DNA of 64,000 bases from Scedosporium boydii (lineage: Eukaryota; Ascomycota; Sordariomycetes; Microascales; Microascaceae): positions 62,001 to 126,000 of the forward strand of contig NJFT01000071.1 in the NCBI GenBank assembly GCA_002221725.1, written 5' to 3'. The notes below the pieces were generated by a model. The model was not told where the DNA came from, searched no databases, and was given only the letters and a program-made list of their open reading frames with translations. The position numbers were made by a program, and so were the translations under genes. Shown one piece after another: positions 23,156-35,086 of this stretch. The stretch's first letter is position 1. Each line of letters starts with the position of its first letter.

Positions 23156-23851
23156 GGGGAAGGGTAACGGCATGGGCTAGGGGTTTCTGTTCGGAGTAAT
23201 GGAAGTGCACTTGGGGAATAAACATAGATTTCTTTTTCTTTTTGGGTCAATGACGGAACAATGCAATTCTGGTTTACCTCAGTCCGCGGAAAGTCTTATC
23301 TCTATTAGTGTAGTGTCAGGAACCTCACCTGGTCTCACCTCCATCCCCCATCCTACCCTACTTGAGGAATGGACAACCTCATGGCCCATGGTCCACGATG
23401 CCTCTACATCCTCCCATCCGCCCCCCGCTACAGCCATCTCTCCAAGCCGATAACAGCCGTTTATCTCATTCTCAACTTTAGGATGCCAGATTCATGCACG
23501 ATTGATAAATATCAAAGCCATGCTTGGTTCGAGGTCATCATCGTCCGTCAAACCTAGAGGTATCATACACACTTGGACGGTCCGCGTCACGTGTGTGGGA
23601 GCTGTTTAATTGTTTTCATTCATACCCCGTCGGCCGTTATGCACGGCAACATATTACGTTCGGAGGGATATACATGTAAAACTTTCGATTATTCTTCCTG
23701 GTATTAGCTGGTAGCTCTAAAACATGTAGGAATTCTGCAACGGTGACCCACCACCCATAGCACTTTCACTTTAACCGCCAGATCTCCCTCGATGAAAACC
23801 GGCTAAAGGGCTACCTCAAGGCTATTTTGTTAGGGATTCACTCAAACCTCA
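23156..23851. other. Intergenic, no gene seen
   Basis: Short frames only. It contains the 3' region of the glycosyltransferase and the promoter of the SET-domain gene. Confidence 0.55.
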
Positions 23852-25398
23852 ATGGGTAATGCCTCATCTCAACAGCTGTCAAAAAGATATTACCAGTTCG
23901 AGGTTTCGCACAGTTTCACCTTCGCAGATATGGCAACCTTCTCAATACTCTCATGTTGTATCCTAACGATTGCGTCGCTGCTCTTCGCCTACTATTCTTG
24001 GGCGCAGCGTGTACTCACCGACAGAACCTTCCCCGACCAGTGTCCAAGACGTATCTTCGAGGAGCTCTACACATGCCCCCAGTTTTCATATGACTATGCG
24101 CCTGGCCAGAGCCCAGGCAGTTGGGGCTACTGGGACTGGGAGCCTTTGTGCTTTGCCACAGACCCTGAGCATGAAGCTGCATCTACATTCTGTCTAGTCT
24201 CGTCCGCGTCATTTAACAGCGATCACGGGCTCAGCATTGTGGCGAAGAAGGAAACCATCTCGAATCTCCATAAAGCCCTGCTAAACCGCGAAGCAGCTTC
24301 CAGAGCGAGACCTCACCTCGGCCGTGACCTTTTCGATGCATATGAAAAAAAGAAGATCCCGGGGAAGGGCGTGGGCATCATAGCACGGCGGAAGATCCAG
24401 CGCGGCGAGGCATTCATCACCGCATTGCCAGCAATCATATTTGACAACGAGTTCAGGACCCATTTAGACACTACGGCGGAAGGACGGGAAGTTTACCAGC
24501 GGGCGACAGACCAACTGGCGGACCGACAAAGGGTGATGGGTTTGGCGAAGAGGGTAGGAGGTCATGAGCTCGAGGATGTGTTGGGCGTAAATTCGCATAC
24601 AGGGAATGTCTTTGGGAGGGCCATGACGCTACTCTATCCCGAAGTATCAGTAGGATTTGTCGAGATCCAAGGACATTAATCTCAAGGGATGCTGACTCGC
24701 CGGTTGCTTGATAGAGGCTGAACCACGCCTGCACTCCGAAGTAAGATCTCCCCAAAACAGATTCCCTGATAAGTAGCCAGCTAGTGTGCCTATCTAACTA
24801 TGACTAGTGCTCTTGTGCGACTTGCCCCCTCGAGTATGATCATGGAAGTTGTCGCGGCGAAGGATATCGCTGAGGGAGAGGAGATTACTATCAACTGTAA
24901 GTCCGCTTGCTTCATTTGTGAACGTTTGTCTTCAACGAAAACTTAGATTTACCTATAGATATAGAAGACGGCCTGGTTTCCTCTGAACGGCAAACATCTC
25001 TGTCCACCATATTCGAATTCGAGTGCCGGTGCTCACTCTGCGCAGCGTCAGACGACATCGTGGATCGCTCAGACCGAAACAGGCGGCGGCTCCAGGAGAT
25101 ATGGACGATGTTTGCTGAAGAAAGGGAGAGCTCCTCAACTGCCAGGCCCAGGACCATCTTAGACCTCACATCAGAACTGCTAGAGCTCGCAGCGGAGGAA
25201 AAGCTAGGTCCATCCCTCATGAAGCGCTACTACCATGACTTGATGCGGGTGTTTTTCGAGCATGATGATATTCCATCTGCCATTGTCTACGCACAAAGGT
25301 CTCTGGAGTTGGCCACTGAATTCGACGGCAGCGAGGATACTGATGGACTCCAGGAGGCATTGAGGCGGAATCTGGAAATTCTTCGAACTTACCTGTGA
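23852..25398 (+). CDS. SET-domain protein (putative lysine methyltransferase), with microexon
   Basis: Probably a SAM-dependent protein lysine methyltransferase of the fungal SMYD-like/SET group. Four exons give 454 aa; introns are 24650-24714, 24741-24807 and 24897-24946. The second exon is only 26 nt and encodes RLNHACTPN, the NHxCxPN SAM-binding motif; without it the domain is dead. The domain begins near residue 165 (KGVGIIARRKIQRGEAF) and ends with GEEITINY, whose Tyr is rebuilt across the last junction. A post-SET-like Cys cluster follows (FECRCSLC), then a helical TPR-like tail. The N-terminus carries a hydrophobic stretch (ATFSILSCCILTIASLLFAYY), so it may be secreted or membrane-anchored, as some fungal SET proteins appear to be. 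An ATG at codon 27 is an alternative start. Confidence 0.85.
24715..24740 (+). other. 26-nt microexon of the SET-domain gene
   Basis: It is bounded by an acceptor (GATAG) and a donor (GTAAGA). It starts in phase 0 and ends in phase 2. It supplies the asparagine, histidine and cysteine of the SET active-site motif. Both neighbouring exons lack this motif, and the downstream exon completes the final Asn codon. Confidence 0.85.
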
Positions 25399-28392
25399 AG
25401 ATTGGTAATTATTACGGGACCGGGAGTCCCCGCATGGAATAGCACTCTATGCCTTGTACTCCGTAATCTCCGCACAAGGCCGGGACTTTTTGATCGTCGC
25501 GAACGGATAATGAAGATTCATGTTACATCGATCGATTCGCCCAAGGCAAAGATGCCGTTTTCGTAAAACCACGGGATTTTGCCGTTCCCAACGTCGCATT
25601 GGCTTAGGCGGATGGCTGTCATGGTCTGGCACTCTCAAGACTCGGTACCTCGGTACAAGCTGATGGGCCTAGCCAAATGGGTAAATTCCGCTAGATCTGG
25701 CGACATCTATTCCCTGTGAATAAGCATAACTCAAGTTCACTGCATTCTTATGAAACAGTTATGCTTTGATATTCCTCTTCGACCCTGACTCAACTCCTTC
25801 GCTCAAGCTTATCGCTGACATCACTGACATTACTGACATCCAGACATCGGGATTGTAATGTGGAGTCTCAATTCCCAACTAGTCAGTAAGCGAGATACTA
25901 AGTTTCTACTACCCATGTACGCCATTGCATCGCGCGGGGGGGAGACTTCGGGACAGCCAGCCCCCAGAATGTGTGATACAAAGTCACTAATGAGAGGTTG
26001 AACGGTGCCATCGCGTAGGCTCGCGTCGAAGTTCCGGTTTCCATGCTCAAGAAGGAGACGGCCATCCTCGTAAACTTCCCCAAGCATGAGGCAAACGAGA
26101 CGTCGACTCAGAATTTTTTTTGGAGGGTAATATATAAAAGGTGGAGGGGATGTGCACCGTGATCATGCTTACCGTTGAAAATGCTGCCCCGATATATAAA
26201 CGAGGAAGACAAAGGAAGCAAACGTGGAGCTCTGGGAGTAGCCGATGCTGTTCTCGTATGTTCATCAAGATCTCTGAATTTAATAGTCGTCTTCCAAAAA
26301 CCTCACAGCAGTCAGCTTAAAAGAATGTTTGGAGAGATCAGGGACTGGAACGCCAACTTGGACTCGGAAAGGCGACGGCCGTGCGGCGCATTAAATGGCG
26401 GTGGACATACACCATCGCCTGTAGAACTGACTTTACGACCAAGGCAATGTATTTCTTTCATTGTAGTTCAGAAAATTACGTCAAAGGGAAAGCCACGGTG
26501 CTTAGGGAAGCCAACTTGTCCGTCCACGGCCCCAAGGAGCGTGGCACAGGAGGCTCTTCGGCCTTGGTGAATTTTCTGGCTTCATTACCACGCTAACCGT
26601 GGAACCGGTGTCAGTCGACATCAGAAAGCGAATTTTCCCAACCCGTGCTTCTCAACGGCAGCGTATGATAATCTGTGCCTTCACCCCCTCCCACGGCTAG
26701 TCCATCTCGATTCCCAGAGGCCATGCTATCATGGCACCACCGCAAGCTTTCCGGCTTGTCGAGATGTCGGCTTTTCTTGGACTAGGAGAATAAGAAAACT
26801 TAGCGGAAGGATTCTTCCAGCTCATGGACCATCTGTACAACATCCTCCGTAAAAAAGACCATCGCCCATGGTTTGTGGTTACGCCGGCCAACAATCTCTG
26901 CTTTTTGAGGCACTACAGGCCCTTCAGTGTAATCTTACTGACTTACTATCTGGATCTAAGGATATGTGCGGCTTGAAAACCATTCTCCCGTCCTGATTCT
27001 CGAACACTTTCGAATAGCCTCTAGGTGCATTGGCCGTTTCTATGTGGTGGGCTTATAGAAAGCCTGAGCTATCGTACTTAGTCTTAGAGTGTAAATTTGG
27101 GATTATACCCCGAGACTTCATTGTGTTTTTTACACCTGCACAGTATACCTGGTTTCAAACGCTCTCCGTTCAAACCTGTCGAGTTGTTTCTTATCCTCTG
27201 CCTCCTTTCGCGGCGGTCACGTCCCCCAATTGACTTCTAACACACCGTCCGTCCCCGCTTGACACAAATAGCGCCATTTTTTGTAAATCCGTCTTGGACT
27301 TTTGCTCAATAGTCCATAATGGGAAATCAGTCCCCACGATTGTGTTCTCTAGTTCACTGCCCTTGCTTTCTTTACGCAACACTGGAGTGTGACTGTCATG
27401 TATGTTGGTGTCGCTGACGACTACATGGTAGTAGTTTCAAGAGCTCCCTTATCAATACCTGTCGCATACGGAACAGAATCGGAAACTACGCTAGACTAGA
27501 GCGGCTCCATTAAGTAGGACCCCGGGAATTCTCGCATCAAGTCATAGTTATACTGCAGGTCTACGAAGTAGTTAGTTGTTGAGATAATCCCTAAATGTAG
27601 TACCATTATCCGGTTTCCAGCTGGTGTGTACTAACCATTCACAGTCCAACGTTTGCATTCTCCTTGCTATTAATGATCCCATGCCTAAAGAGAGGTCACC
27701 AACCTCTGGTGCTAGAGGACGGAGATGAAGAATTCCCGTTACATTGGCCTCGCCCTTCAAGGGGGCTTACCCCTCACTAAAGGCAAAGGTTCCTGCATGT
27801 GAATGAAGGAATCATGGGATCATCCCGCTCCTATGAGGTAACATCGAACTTATCAGCGCATCGCCCAGATACGAAAGTCCCTAGCACGGCATTTGCTAGG
27901 GTCTGGGCACCAATAATACTACCGAGTGATTAACCCCTGCTTCCCTGTTAAGCACCCCACCACGGACACTACCTCACCTTTTTAGACCCCATCGCCGATT
28001 TTCGAGGTTCCGTAGCCTCCAAGCGTTACCCTGGAGTTGTAACCTTCTCTTCACGACGACTTCCACCCATGCTGATAGCATTGTTCTGATAGTGCCTCGG
28101 GCCCTCGCCGGATGACGATATTTTGAACTTAGACAATTAAGGCATGTAGTAGCCATCAAACGGTCGGACTATGATAGCGATAAGTGGAATAATGCGCTGG
28201 TTATCAAAAGTACTCTTCATCGTTTCCCAACTTCCAGATAGGGACGGGGCAAGAACACGACAGAAGGCCTTCATAGCTTTTATATAAAAATCTTGAGTGG
28301 CCTCTAGCTACGAGACGAGTCTTTAACTTCTTCTCATCGTCTACCTCTGCACTGCATTTCAAGTCGCTGCCTCTCACTTTTGGTCTGAAACA
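25399..28392. other. Three-kilobase gene-poor region
   Basis: No gene can be supported. One minus-strand stretch at about 25920-26105 looks coding (GEVYEDGRLLLEHGNRNF, then DFVSHILGAGCPEV) and ends at a possible donor. Upstream pieces do not join in phase, so it may be a relic exon. Motif copies TACTCCGTA (25457-25465) and TACGAAGTA (27562-27570) occur. The rest shows short frames on all strands. Confidence 0.5.
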
Positions 28393-29383
28393 ATGTTGTT
28401 CAAGAATCTCTTCATCGCTGCCGCCGGCATCTTGGGCGTCTCCGGTGGCGCAACGCCGAGGGCTGGCCGTAAGTTTGCTTGCGGCACTGCTGAGCCTGAT
28501 GCCGAACACATTGGTATGTCCAAGGTTATGGCTGCTCAGGAAGCCAGACTCGCGGGATCCAACTTGACTGCTCGTGCCACGGTCAGCGTCGGCGTTTACT
28601 TTCACGTCGTTGCATCGAGCCAGACCGTCGGGAATGGCTACTTGACTGTAAGAATCCGAAAAAGAAGTCCCTCTTGAAGAAGCTTTGTTGTATTTACTTA
28701 TTTTTCTTCTCGGCAGGATAAAATGCTGTCTGACCAGTTGGCTGTCCTTAACACGGACTTTGCTCCCCATGGCATCTCATTCAACTTGCTCGGCACTGAC
28801 CGCACCATCAACGCCGGCTGGGCGGCTGACAACAACGAGCTGGCCATGAAGCGTGCCCTCCGTAAGGGAACTTACAAGGATCTCAACATTTACTTCCAGG
28901 TCCGGCTCACGGACGAGGCCTTGGGCTATGCGTATCTGCCCACATCGGTAACGTCCGGTAGCACTGCCTTCTACCGAGACGGCGTTTCTCTCAACTCGCA
29001 AACTGTCCCCGGCGGCACTCTTACCGGATACAACCTTGGAAAGACCGGCACTCACGAAGTCGGCCATTGGATGGGTCTCTATCATACTTTCCAGGGCGGC
29101 TGCACAGGTAACGGCGATTACGTTTCTGATACCCCTGCCCAGGCCAGCTCCAGCAGCGGCTGCCCTATTGGCCGGGATTCCTGCCCTAGCCAAGCCGGCC
29201 TTGATCCTATCCACAACTACATGGACTACTCCGACGAGTAAGTGTATTGATCTCACTCCGATGCCTACTAGCCGAAGATAGTGCTGACCTCGAATCCCTT
29301 TCTCTTGCAGTGCCTGCTACGAAGAGTTCACTTCTGGCCAGGAGGCACGCATGTACAGTTATTGGAACACCTACCGTGCCTAA
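28393..29383 (+). CDS. Secreted M43 (pappalysin-type) zinc metalloprotease
   Basis: An extracellular endopeptidase of 282 aa from three exons; introns are 28648-28716 and 29238-29310, and all phases close. It has a signal peptide (MLFKNLFIAAAGILGVSGG). The zinc-binding site is HEVGHWMGLYH, starting at H198, which fits HExxHxxGxxH. The methionine turn NYMDYSD follows. Cysteines after the zinc site (GGCTGN, SGCPIG, DSCPS, DACYEE) are placed as in the fungal MEP1-like group. Length is normal for that group. No pro-region dibasic site is obvious. Related fungal proteases digest surface or environmental proteins. Confidence 0.93.
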
Positions 29384-30088
29384 ATTGCGTATTCGTAAAT
29401 ATCTCAGTTCGGATTTGGTAAATGTACATAGGTTCCTCTCTTTCATTCATGCCACAGAGAAAATCCCTCGGATGTTCTTCAAATCTAGTGGTGCCATTAT
29501 GGCATTGGTGATGCCCTGCACGCTTCCTTGCCCCTTCATCGTTCCTCGAATCTTTTATGGTCCTGCCAGCCGCAGCAATGCAGAACGACGAACACAGCAT
29601 CCGACACTTTTTTCTTTTTCTTTTTTTTCTTTCTAAAGGGTTCTCATTGGACCTTTCATCGTAAAGTGATACAATAGGGAGGAACGCATTTTCAGAGCAT
29701 CACTCGCCCTGCCTGGACAGCGCACCTTTAATCGAGTAGGAAATGCGGATGGACATCAGCCTCAGCTTTGACCTCCTTGTTCCAGGAGGCGGCACAAGAC
29801 AGTTTGTGTAACCCATTTCGATCCTTCACGTCAGCTTACGCCACAAGAATCACCACGTTGTGTTTCAGCATAATAGGGATCGCAGAAAAGATGAAACAAT
29901 AGCTCTGCCCCTCCCACATGACATATATGAATAAATTCGACCACCAGTTTTCAGGAGAGTTTTGATTGCAATTTCTCCATAATATGAAAGATTACTGACC
30001 CGGCCCCCCATGCCTGCAAAGGAAGGCTGAGGCCTCGACTCCACTGAACGCATTTTGTTCCACTTCCACTCTTGCGGCTTCAGTTTCG
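29384..30088. other. Intergenic, T-rich stretch after the protease
   Basis: A T/C-rich run at about 29606-29636 lies 3' of the protease gene. No gene is supported. A missing upstream exon of the next gene could lie here. Confidence 0.45.
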
Positions 30089-30592
30089 ATGGGAGCTAAA
30101 AGTAAAGCAGGTTCAGCGGCTGATGTTGCCTCAAATGCCGCTTCCTCAGGTCTCGACTCAACTACCCTAATCATCATCCTTGTTGTTCTCGGGGTGCTTC
30201 TCCTTGTGGCGATCCTCCTGTCAGCGTTAAAGAAGTCCCAAAAGAAGAAGGCTGCCGAATGGAGTGAGAACAGCGACAGAACGCCAGCACGACTTGAATC
30301 ATCGTATATGGCGGAAGTTATTAGAAACGCTCGCCAAACGAAACCGGGCGCTGAGAGTTCGCCCGAAGAACCTCACCGACCTCTAGTCGGAGACTCCCGA
30401 TTGTGGCTATCCCCAGGGAGGTACGAAAGACTATCACCTCCCAGCCCAGCGATGACGCCTCGAGGCAGTCCTGGATATGAGCCACACATATCTCCAGAGT
30501 GGCGCCCGTTGGAGAGTCAGGGCCGGGTGGTAGCCGTGAACTCTGACAACATTGGTCTCCTGTCCGAACGAGAACATGCCGACCGGTCATGA
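30089..30592 (+). CDS. Small single-pass membrane protein
   Basis: A 167-residue frame with one strong membrane helix near residues 26-46 (TTLIIILVVLGVLLLVAILL), followed by a Lys-rich stop-transfer (KKSQKKKA). The tail is hydrophilic and Ser/Pro-rich (SPPSPAMTPRGSPGY), as in many fungal surface proteins with a cytosolic tail. The chosen ATG gives only 25 residues outside. The frame stays open for about 90 bp upstream, so an unseen 5' exon carrying a larger ectodomain is possible. No family is recognised. Confidence 0.55.
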   Translation: MGAKSKAGSAADVASNAASSGLDSTTLIIILVVLGVLLLVAILLSALKKSQKKKAAEWSENSDRTPARLESSYMAEVIRNARQTKPGAESSPEEPHRPLVGDSRLWLSPGRYERLSPPSPAMTPRGSPGYEPHISPEWRPLESQGRVVAVNSDNIGLLSEREHADRS

Positions 30593-32767
30593 CGGCAGTT
30601 TCACTCAGGCATCGCCTTTGCAAATGGCCAGCTGCTTTGGGCAATCCAGCAGCTAATTGCGGAAACATCAACAAGAATCGACCGGCATCTTTAAATAAAT
30701 CGCCACGTCAATGTCACCGAGAAGGATTGTGAATATTACGGGAGAAACTTGGGGCTTGTGCGCAAGTAAGCGACTTGCCATTCCCTGATGCTGGGGGTAA
30801 TTGGCGGGAGCCGGAATTGGGAGTCTCCGACTTTTTGTGGACAGATTTTTGGAGAGGCGTGCTTCGGAGGCACTACGTCGTGAACGGCAAGACTCTGTCG
30901 TGGCGCCGGGTCTCTAACTAGACGCTCCGGTGAGGGACTCGAGGACATGCCGACCAAACTCCACGAAGAGAATATCGCCTTTTTGCGATGTAAATATTTA
31001 TTTACCTTCTCACACCGTGGCTTGAGCCATAAGCCGTTCGAAATTTGGGGGCTATTTCAGGCCGTATAAAGTCTAGGGTCAGCTACAGTTTTGTTATCTT
31101 GATTCTCAAAGAGCTGTTTTTCGTACTTTCTAAAGTCCCCTATCTTCTCCACATCATAGGATTAGCCCCCCCCCCCTTTGGAATGGCGACAGGTGCATCC
31201 CACTTTTTCGTATCCTCCCGAAGCCATAGGGACAGGACAAATCTAGGTGAAATGCAGGAACCCAATCAGGAACAATCCGTTGTTATCTTTCGTCCTGGAC
31301 TAATCCAATCGTTCTAACCCATCGTATTGAATTCCCTACTGCTAGTGAGATGGTGAGGGTCAAAGCAGGGAGGGTCGCATGCCTTCTCCTGGTGGGAATC
31401 TCTCTCTAACTGGGGTATCTGCCTCATTGGCGTAGCGGGGGGCAAGATGGTCAAGGTGAAGTCAGGACCTAAGGCTTGCCGACTAAGAGTGCAACACAAG
31501 TTTCCATGTGGACCCAGAGAAAGGGCCAACTACATATCCTAACTCCCGTGATCTGCTATCCGCTATTTAAAACGAGGGGAATCTATTGAGATCCGTGACA
31601 ATCTAACCTCTTATCCCGATAAGGGTCTGAACTCGCTATTTCATAAGGGCGTCCGTTCATGAATAGAACCTTAATTCAAATCATGGGATGGTGTCAACCA
31701 CGGTCATTGCACTGCCTCGATAGGGTCTGAAATAATATATGGGGTATGAAACACGCTTCCTCACCGATGAGAAGACTACGGAGTACTCCTGGTAGTTATT
31801 AGTGAGTTGAATACCTAGTCTTACATGTCAATACCGTACCACATCCCTTGAAACCTGAAGGGTTTAACCCCATGCTTGTTCCTCAAAGTACTCCGACGGA
31901 GACATCGCGCATCCAATATCCTGAACATTTCAAGAAAAATGTCAGACAATTCCAAGCAGGGATACGATAACTTATTCCAAAACAGAATCACCGTCAGAGA
32001 CTGTGAGGCATTGTTCAGGGGCAAGTGCTCAGCCACTTCAGTCGCCAGGCAAGGATGTTTCACACTTTGGACGAAGACAAGCTTTTTTAGCCCCTTGGCG
32101 AAACGACCTCGTCGATCGGGAGAGGTTCCCAACCCGGCTAAAACCAAATTATGGACATTGCGCCCGATGGACAATCCGCCGTTCGATCAGAAACTATTCT
32201 CGTTATAGATCTCTCTTGAGATCATCGGCTCCCTTTGTGATCGACGTGAGTGATTCTTGCTTCTATCGTTTCTACGTCTTCTATGATTTCTATGCTCCTA
32301 GCTGTGTAACCCGGGTTTACGTCAATAATGGCGTGTCCATGAAAATCATGGCCACAACTTGATCTGCTTCTGACATGAATTGTCGGAGCAACGGTGCGAT
32401 TACCATTCGACCCCGGGAAGAAGCCTCATCACACATTTTCGGGACCGACATTCAGGCGCAGAGCTTTCCCTGGTCTTTGGGATCAATCGTAGTGAGTAAT
32501 AGAATGATGCCATCACGTAGAGAAACAGGGTAAACAACTCACACGCATGCATAACCGGTCAAGTCGGTGTTCGCATAAAAGTGTTCGGGGCTCGTTCGAC
32601 AGTCCTGTCTAGTTTCTGCCCATTTCTCATTCTGTTTCCGCTTTTCATCCCTTTCTGCACGTTTGGCAGGCCATCCAGCGAGTATTTCTTTTTTCGTTTT
32701 CTTTCTTTTCCTTTGGTTTTTTCCCTCCTCCGTCGGTAATTTAGATTCGTTTTCTCCTGTTTCCAAG
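30593..32767. other. Two-kilobase intergenic region
   Basis: No supported gene. It contains a run of 11 C at 31166-31176, a TACGGAGTA motif copy at 31777-31785, and overlapping frames at 31821-32362 without family resemblance. The last 100 bp are pyrimidine-rich, which suits the leader of the next gene. Confidence 0.5.
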
Positions 32768-34086
32768 ATGACACCCAGGCCATCCCTGAAACAGCTCCTT
32801 GTGGGCGCCCTTGCCATCGAAGTGTCCGCTGGTTTACGGCTCTTTGGTGGCGTGGAAGGACAAGTGAACAACCTTGCACAGCTTGTTGCGGGCAACAACA
32901 TCAACACAAATGGGATTGGCGCAGTAAATGTTGGTGCGAATATCAAAGGCCAAAATGACGCGGCCGCGAATGCTGCCAATATTGCGGGTGCCGATGACGG
33001 GGACCGGGTTGCTGGTGCTGTTGGTACAGCAGACGACCAGAACGAAAACGACGCCCAGGTGGTTGCAGGTGAGTGCTATGACAGCTGTCCTAACATGCGA
33101 GTTGTGCGATGGTGGATGGCTTACTTGTCTCCAACAACGTCTGTAGATGCCGAGCAAGCGATCGCCAATGAAGTCGATGCTGAGTTCTGCAGCGCTCTCG
33201 CTGCCGCCGCCGATGATGCCAACTCAATTCTTGCTTCCGTTGCCGATGTTGCCCAAGCCACAGCGGTGGCCACGGACGATGCTGCTGCTGTTACCGAGGT
33301 CGACGCCGCCGAAACATCGGATGCTACGGCGACAGGTGCTGATGCCGCTGTCGAGACAGATGCAGCGGCTTTAGAGGCCGATGACGCCAACGCCGATGAT
33401 CAGGAAGATGCAGTAGCAGACGACGAAGCAGCTCAAGAAGACGAACAGAACGCTAACGGCGGTGAGGACGATGCGCAACAGCAGGATGATCTGGATATTG
33501 TACAGCAAGCCGCCGCAAATGTTCTGGCGCAGGCGGTTGCCAACGCTGAGGCCTGTGCTAGCCTTGACGTCGTTCTCCCAGATGCTGTCCTGGCGACAGC
33601 GACGGTTGATAACGCGGCCACTGTCGAGACTGACACGGATGTTAATGATGTTGCCGATGTTGCCGATGCGAACGCCGATGCAGATACAGCTGATGCGGAT
33701 ACAGCTGATGCGGATACAGCTGATGCGGATACAGCTGATGCGGATGCAGCTGATGCAGCTGCTACTGACGACACAGCGGACGCGAATGGGCAAGCCGCGG
33801 AAACCGTCAGCGGTGGCAATGCAGACGCTGCTGATATAGCGGCTGCTGCCATTGAGCTTGCCAATGGGGCCTCCGCTGCTGACGTAACAGTCGGAGATGC
33901 TGCCGAAGGCGCGGCAACGGCAGCCGGAGAAGCGGCCGGGGAAGCAGTCCAAGGTAAGTAGTCGCGTTTCTCGACGTTCCACCAAGGCCTAACCGTTGAC
34001 TAGGAGATGTGCAAGATGATGCCGTAGGTGCGGCCCGCGTCGGCGCTGTGAAGAAGCGAGGTGTTCTTGCCAATCTCTTCAATTGA
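32768..34086 (+). CDS. Asp/Ala-rich acidic secreted protein with C-terminal dibasic site
   Basis: A 396-residue protein of unknown role. There are three exons with introns at 33069-33146 (GTGAGT...GTAG) and 33954-34003 (GTAAGT...CTAG), and phases close. The N-terminus is a likely signal peptide (PSLKQLLVGALAIEVSAG). The body is almost wholly Ala, Asp, Glu, Val, Thr and Asn, strongly acidic, with only two cysteines after splicing. It includes TADAD repeats coded by five 15-nt units. The last exon ends in VKKR followed by GVLANLFN, so a Kex2-type protease could release an eight-residue peptide. The first intron is 78 bp and free of in-frame stops, so a retained form would remain open. No known domain. 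Confidence 0.72.
33677..33751 (+). repeat. Five 15-bp tandem coding repeats
   Basis: The unit gatgcggatacagct occurs five times in a row, with single-base changes in the first and last copies. It lies in frame and codes for the five-residue repeat DADTA. Near-identity of the central copies suggests recent slippage, so copy number is likely to differ among strains. Confidence 0.93.
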
Positions 34087-35086
34087 GCCTGTGAAAGAAA
34101 CCCTGCCAAGTGATTTGAATTGGTCAGGTTGGACACGTGTAGTGCCACTGAGATTTTGAAAGAGTTGTTAGCTTCTAGTTCCTAGTATTTTAAATCTTAG
34201 CACTTGGCAGGAGAAGCCAACTACACATCCTCTAGTTAAATTGAATCAATATGAGTCATTGATGTATACTTGCAAGATTGTAAACACGTTGATACGGAAC
34301 TATCGACTCAGATAAACCCTCTCTAAGTTCTGGAGCATCATGTTCGTTTGCTGACTGGAGGACTGGAGAAAGGCCGCTTGAGTCGATAGCCAGATATACT
34401 AATGATATAATATGTACCAGGTAAAACAGAGACCCCGTCGCTAACTTTAAATTGGTAGTATTGGTACTCTTTTGACCGAGTCGCTCCTCGCTCTCTAGAG
34501 TGAGCCTTGATCGGCAGGATGAAGCAGGCGCCGTAAACTGGTCTATCCTCTTCCGATGCTCTTTTTCCTATATATTCTCTTGCTTTCTTCTTGTGGTTCT
34601 TCCTCTTTTCTATATATATCTCTCTCTAAATTATTCTTTTTTATTTAATCATTTCCCCGGGTTTTATGCCTTTCCCGCATGAACATCCATGATGTGAAAC
34701 ATTCATGAAGCTTGTCATCACAACATGATAATATTGGCTTAATTGAGACTCGAGCCCTTGAAGAGGCAGCAAAGTAGTGACCATAAAAACCACGGCTAGC
34801 GGATCAATTGATCTCTTCCGAATCGCCACCCAAACTTGATGTCTCAGTCGCAACAAGGTGGGCACTGACGCTGCTTGGAACGTCATCAGTGCATCATCAT
34901 CAGATATTATCACCTGAAGTTCCAAGCTCTCAAAACTCCAAGCCACAAGCAAATGCGGACTCCACCAAGATATAAGAAGTAACCGGAGCATCGTAGCAAT
35001 CCCGAAATGATGTATCAGCCCGAGTCTTCACGACAATCTTCTCCTTAGCACACCCTCCCCCCTCGGTTTCATCCCCCAAGGTTACC
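34087..35086. other. Intergenic, no gene seen
   Basis: Contains an A/T- and pyrimidine-rich stretch at about 34560-34660 with several TATATA runs. No coding region is supported. The last few hundred bases should hold the promoter of the mitochondrial-type protein. Confidence 0.5.

Noticed and set aside
31821..32362. Overlapping frames on both strands
   Set aside because: No family resemblance, no splice-supported extension and no signal peptide.
33371..33985. Minus-strand frames of 143 and 204 codons over the Asp/Ala gene
   Set aside because: They are produced by the GCN/GAY repeats of the plus-strand gene and have no start context or domain.
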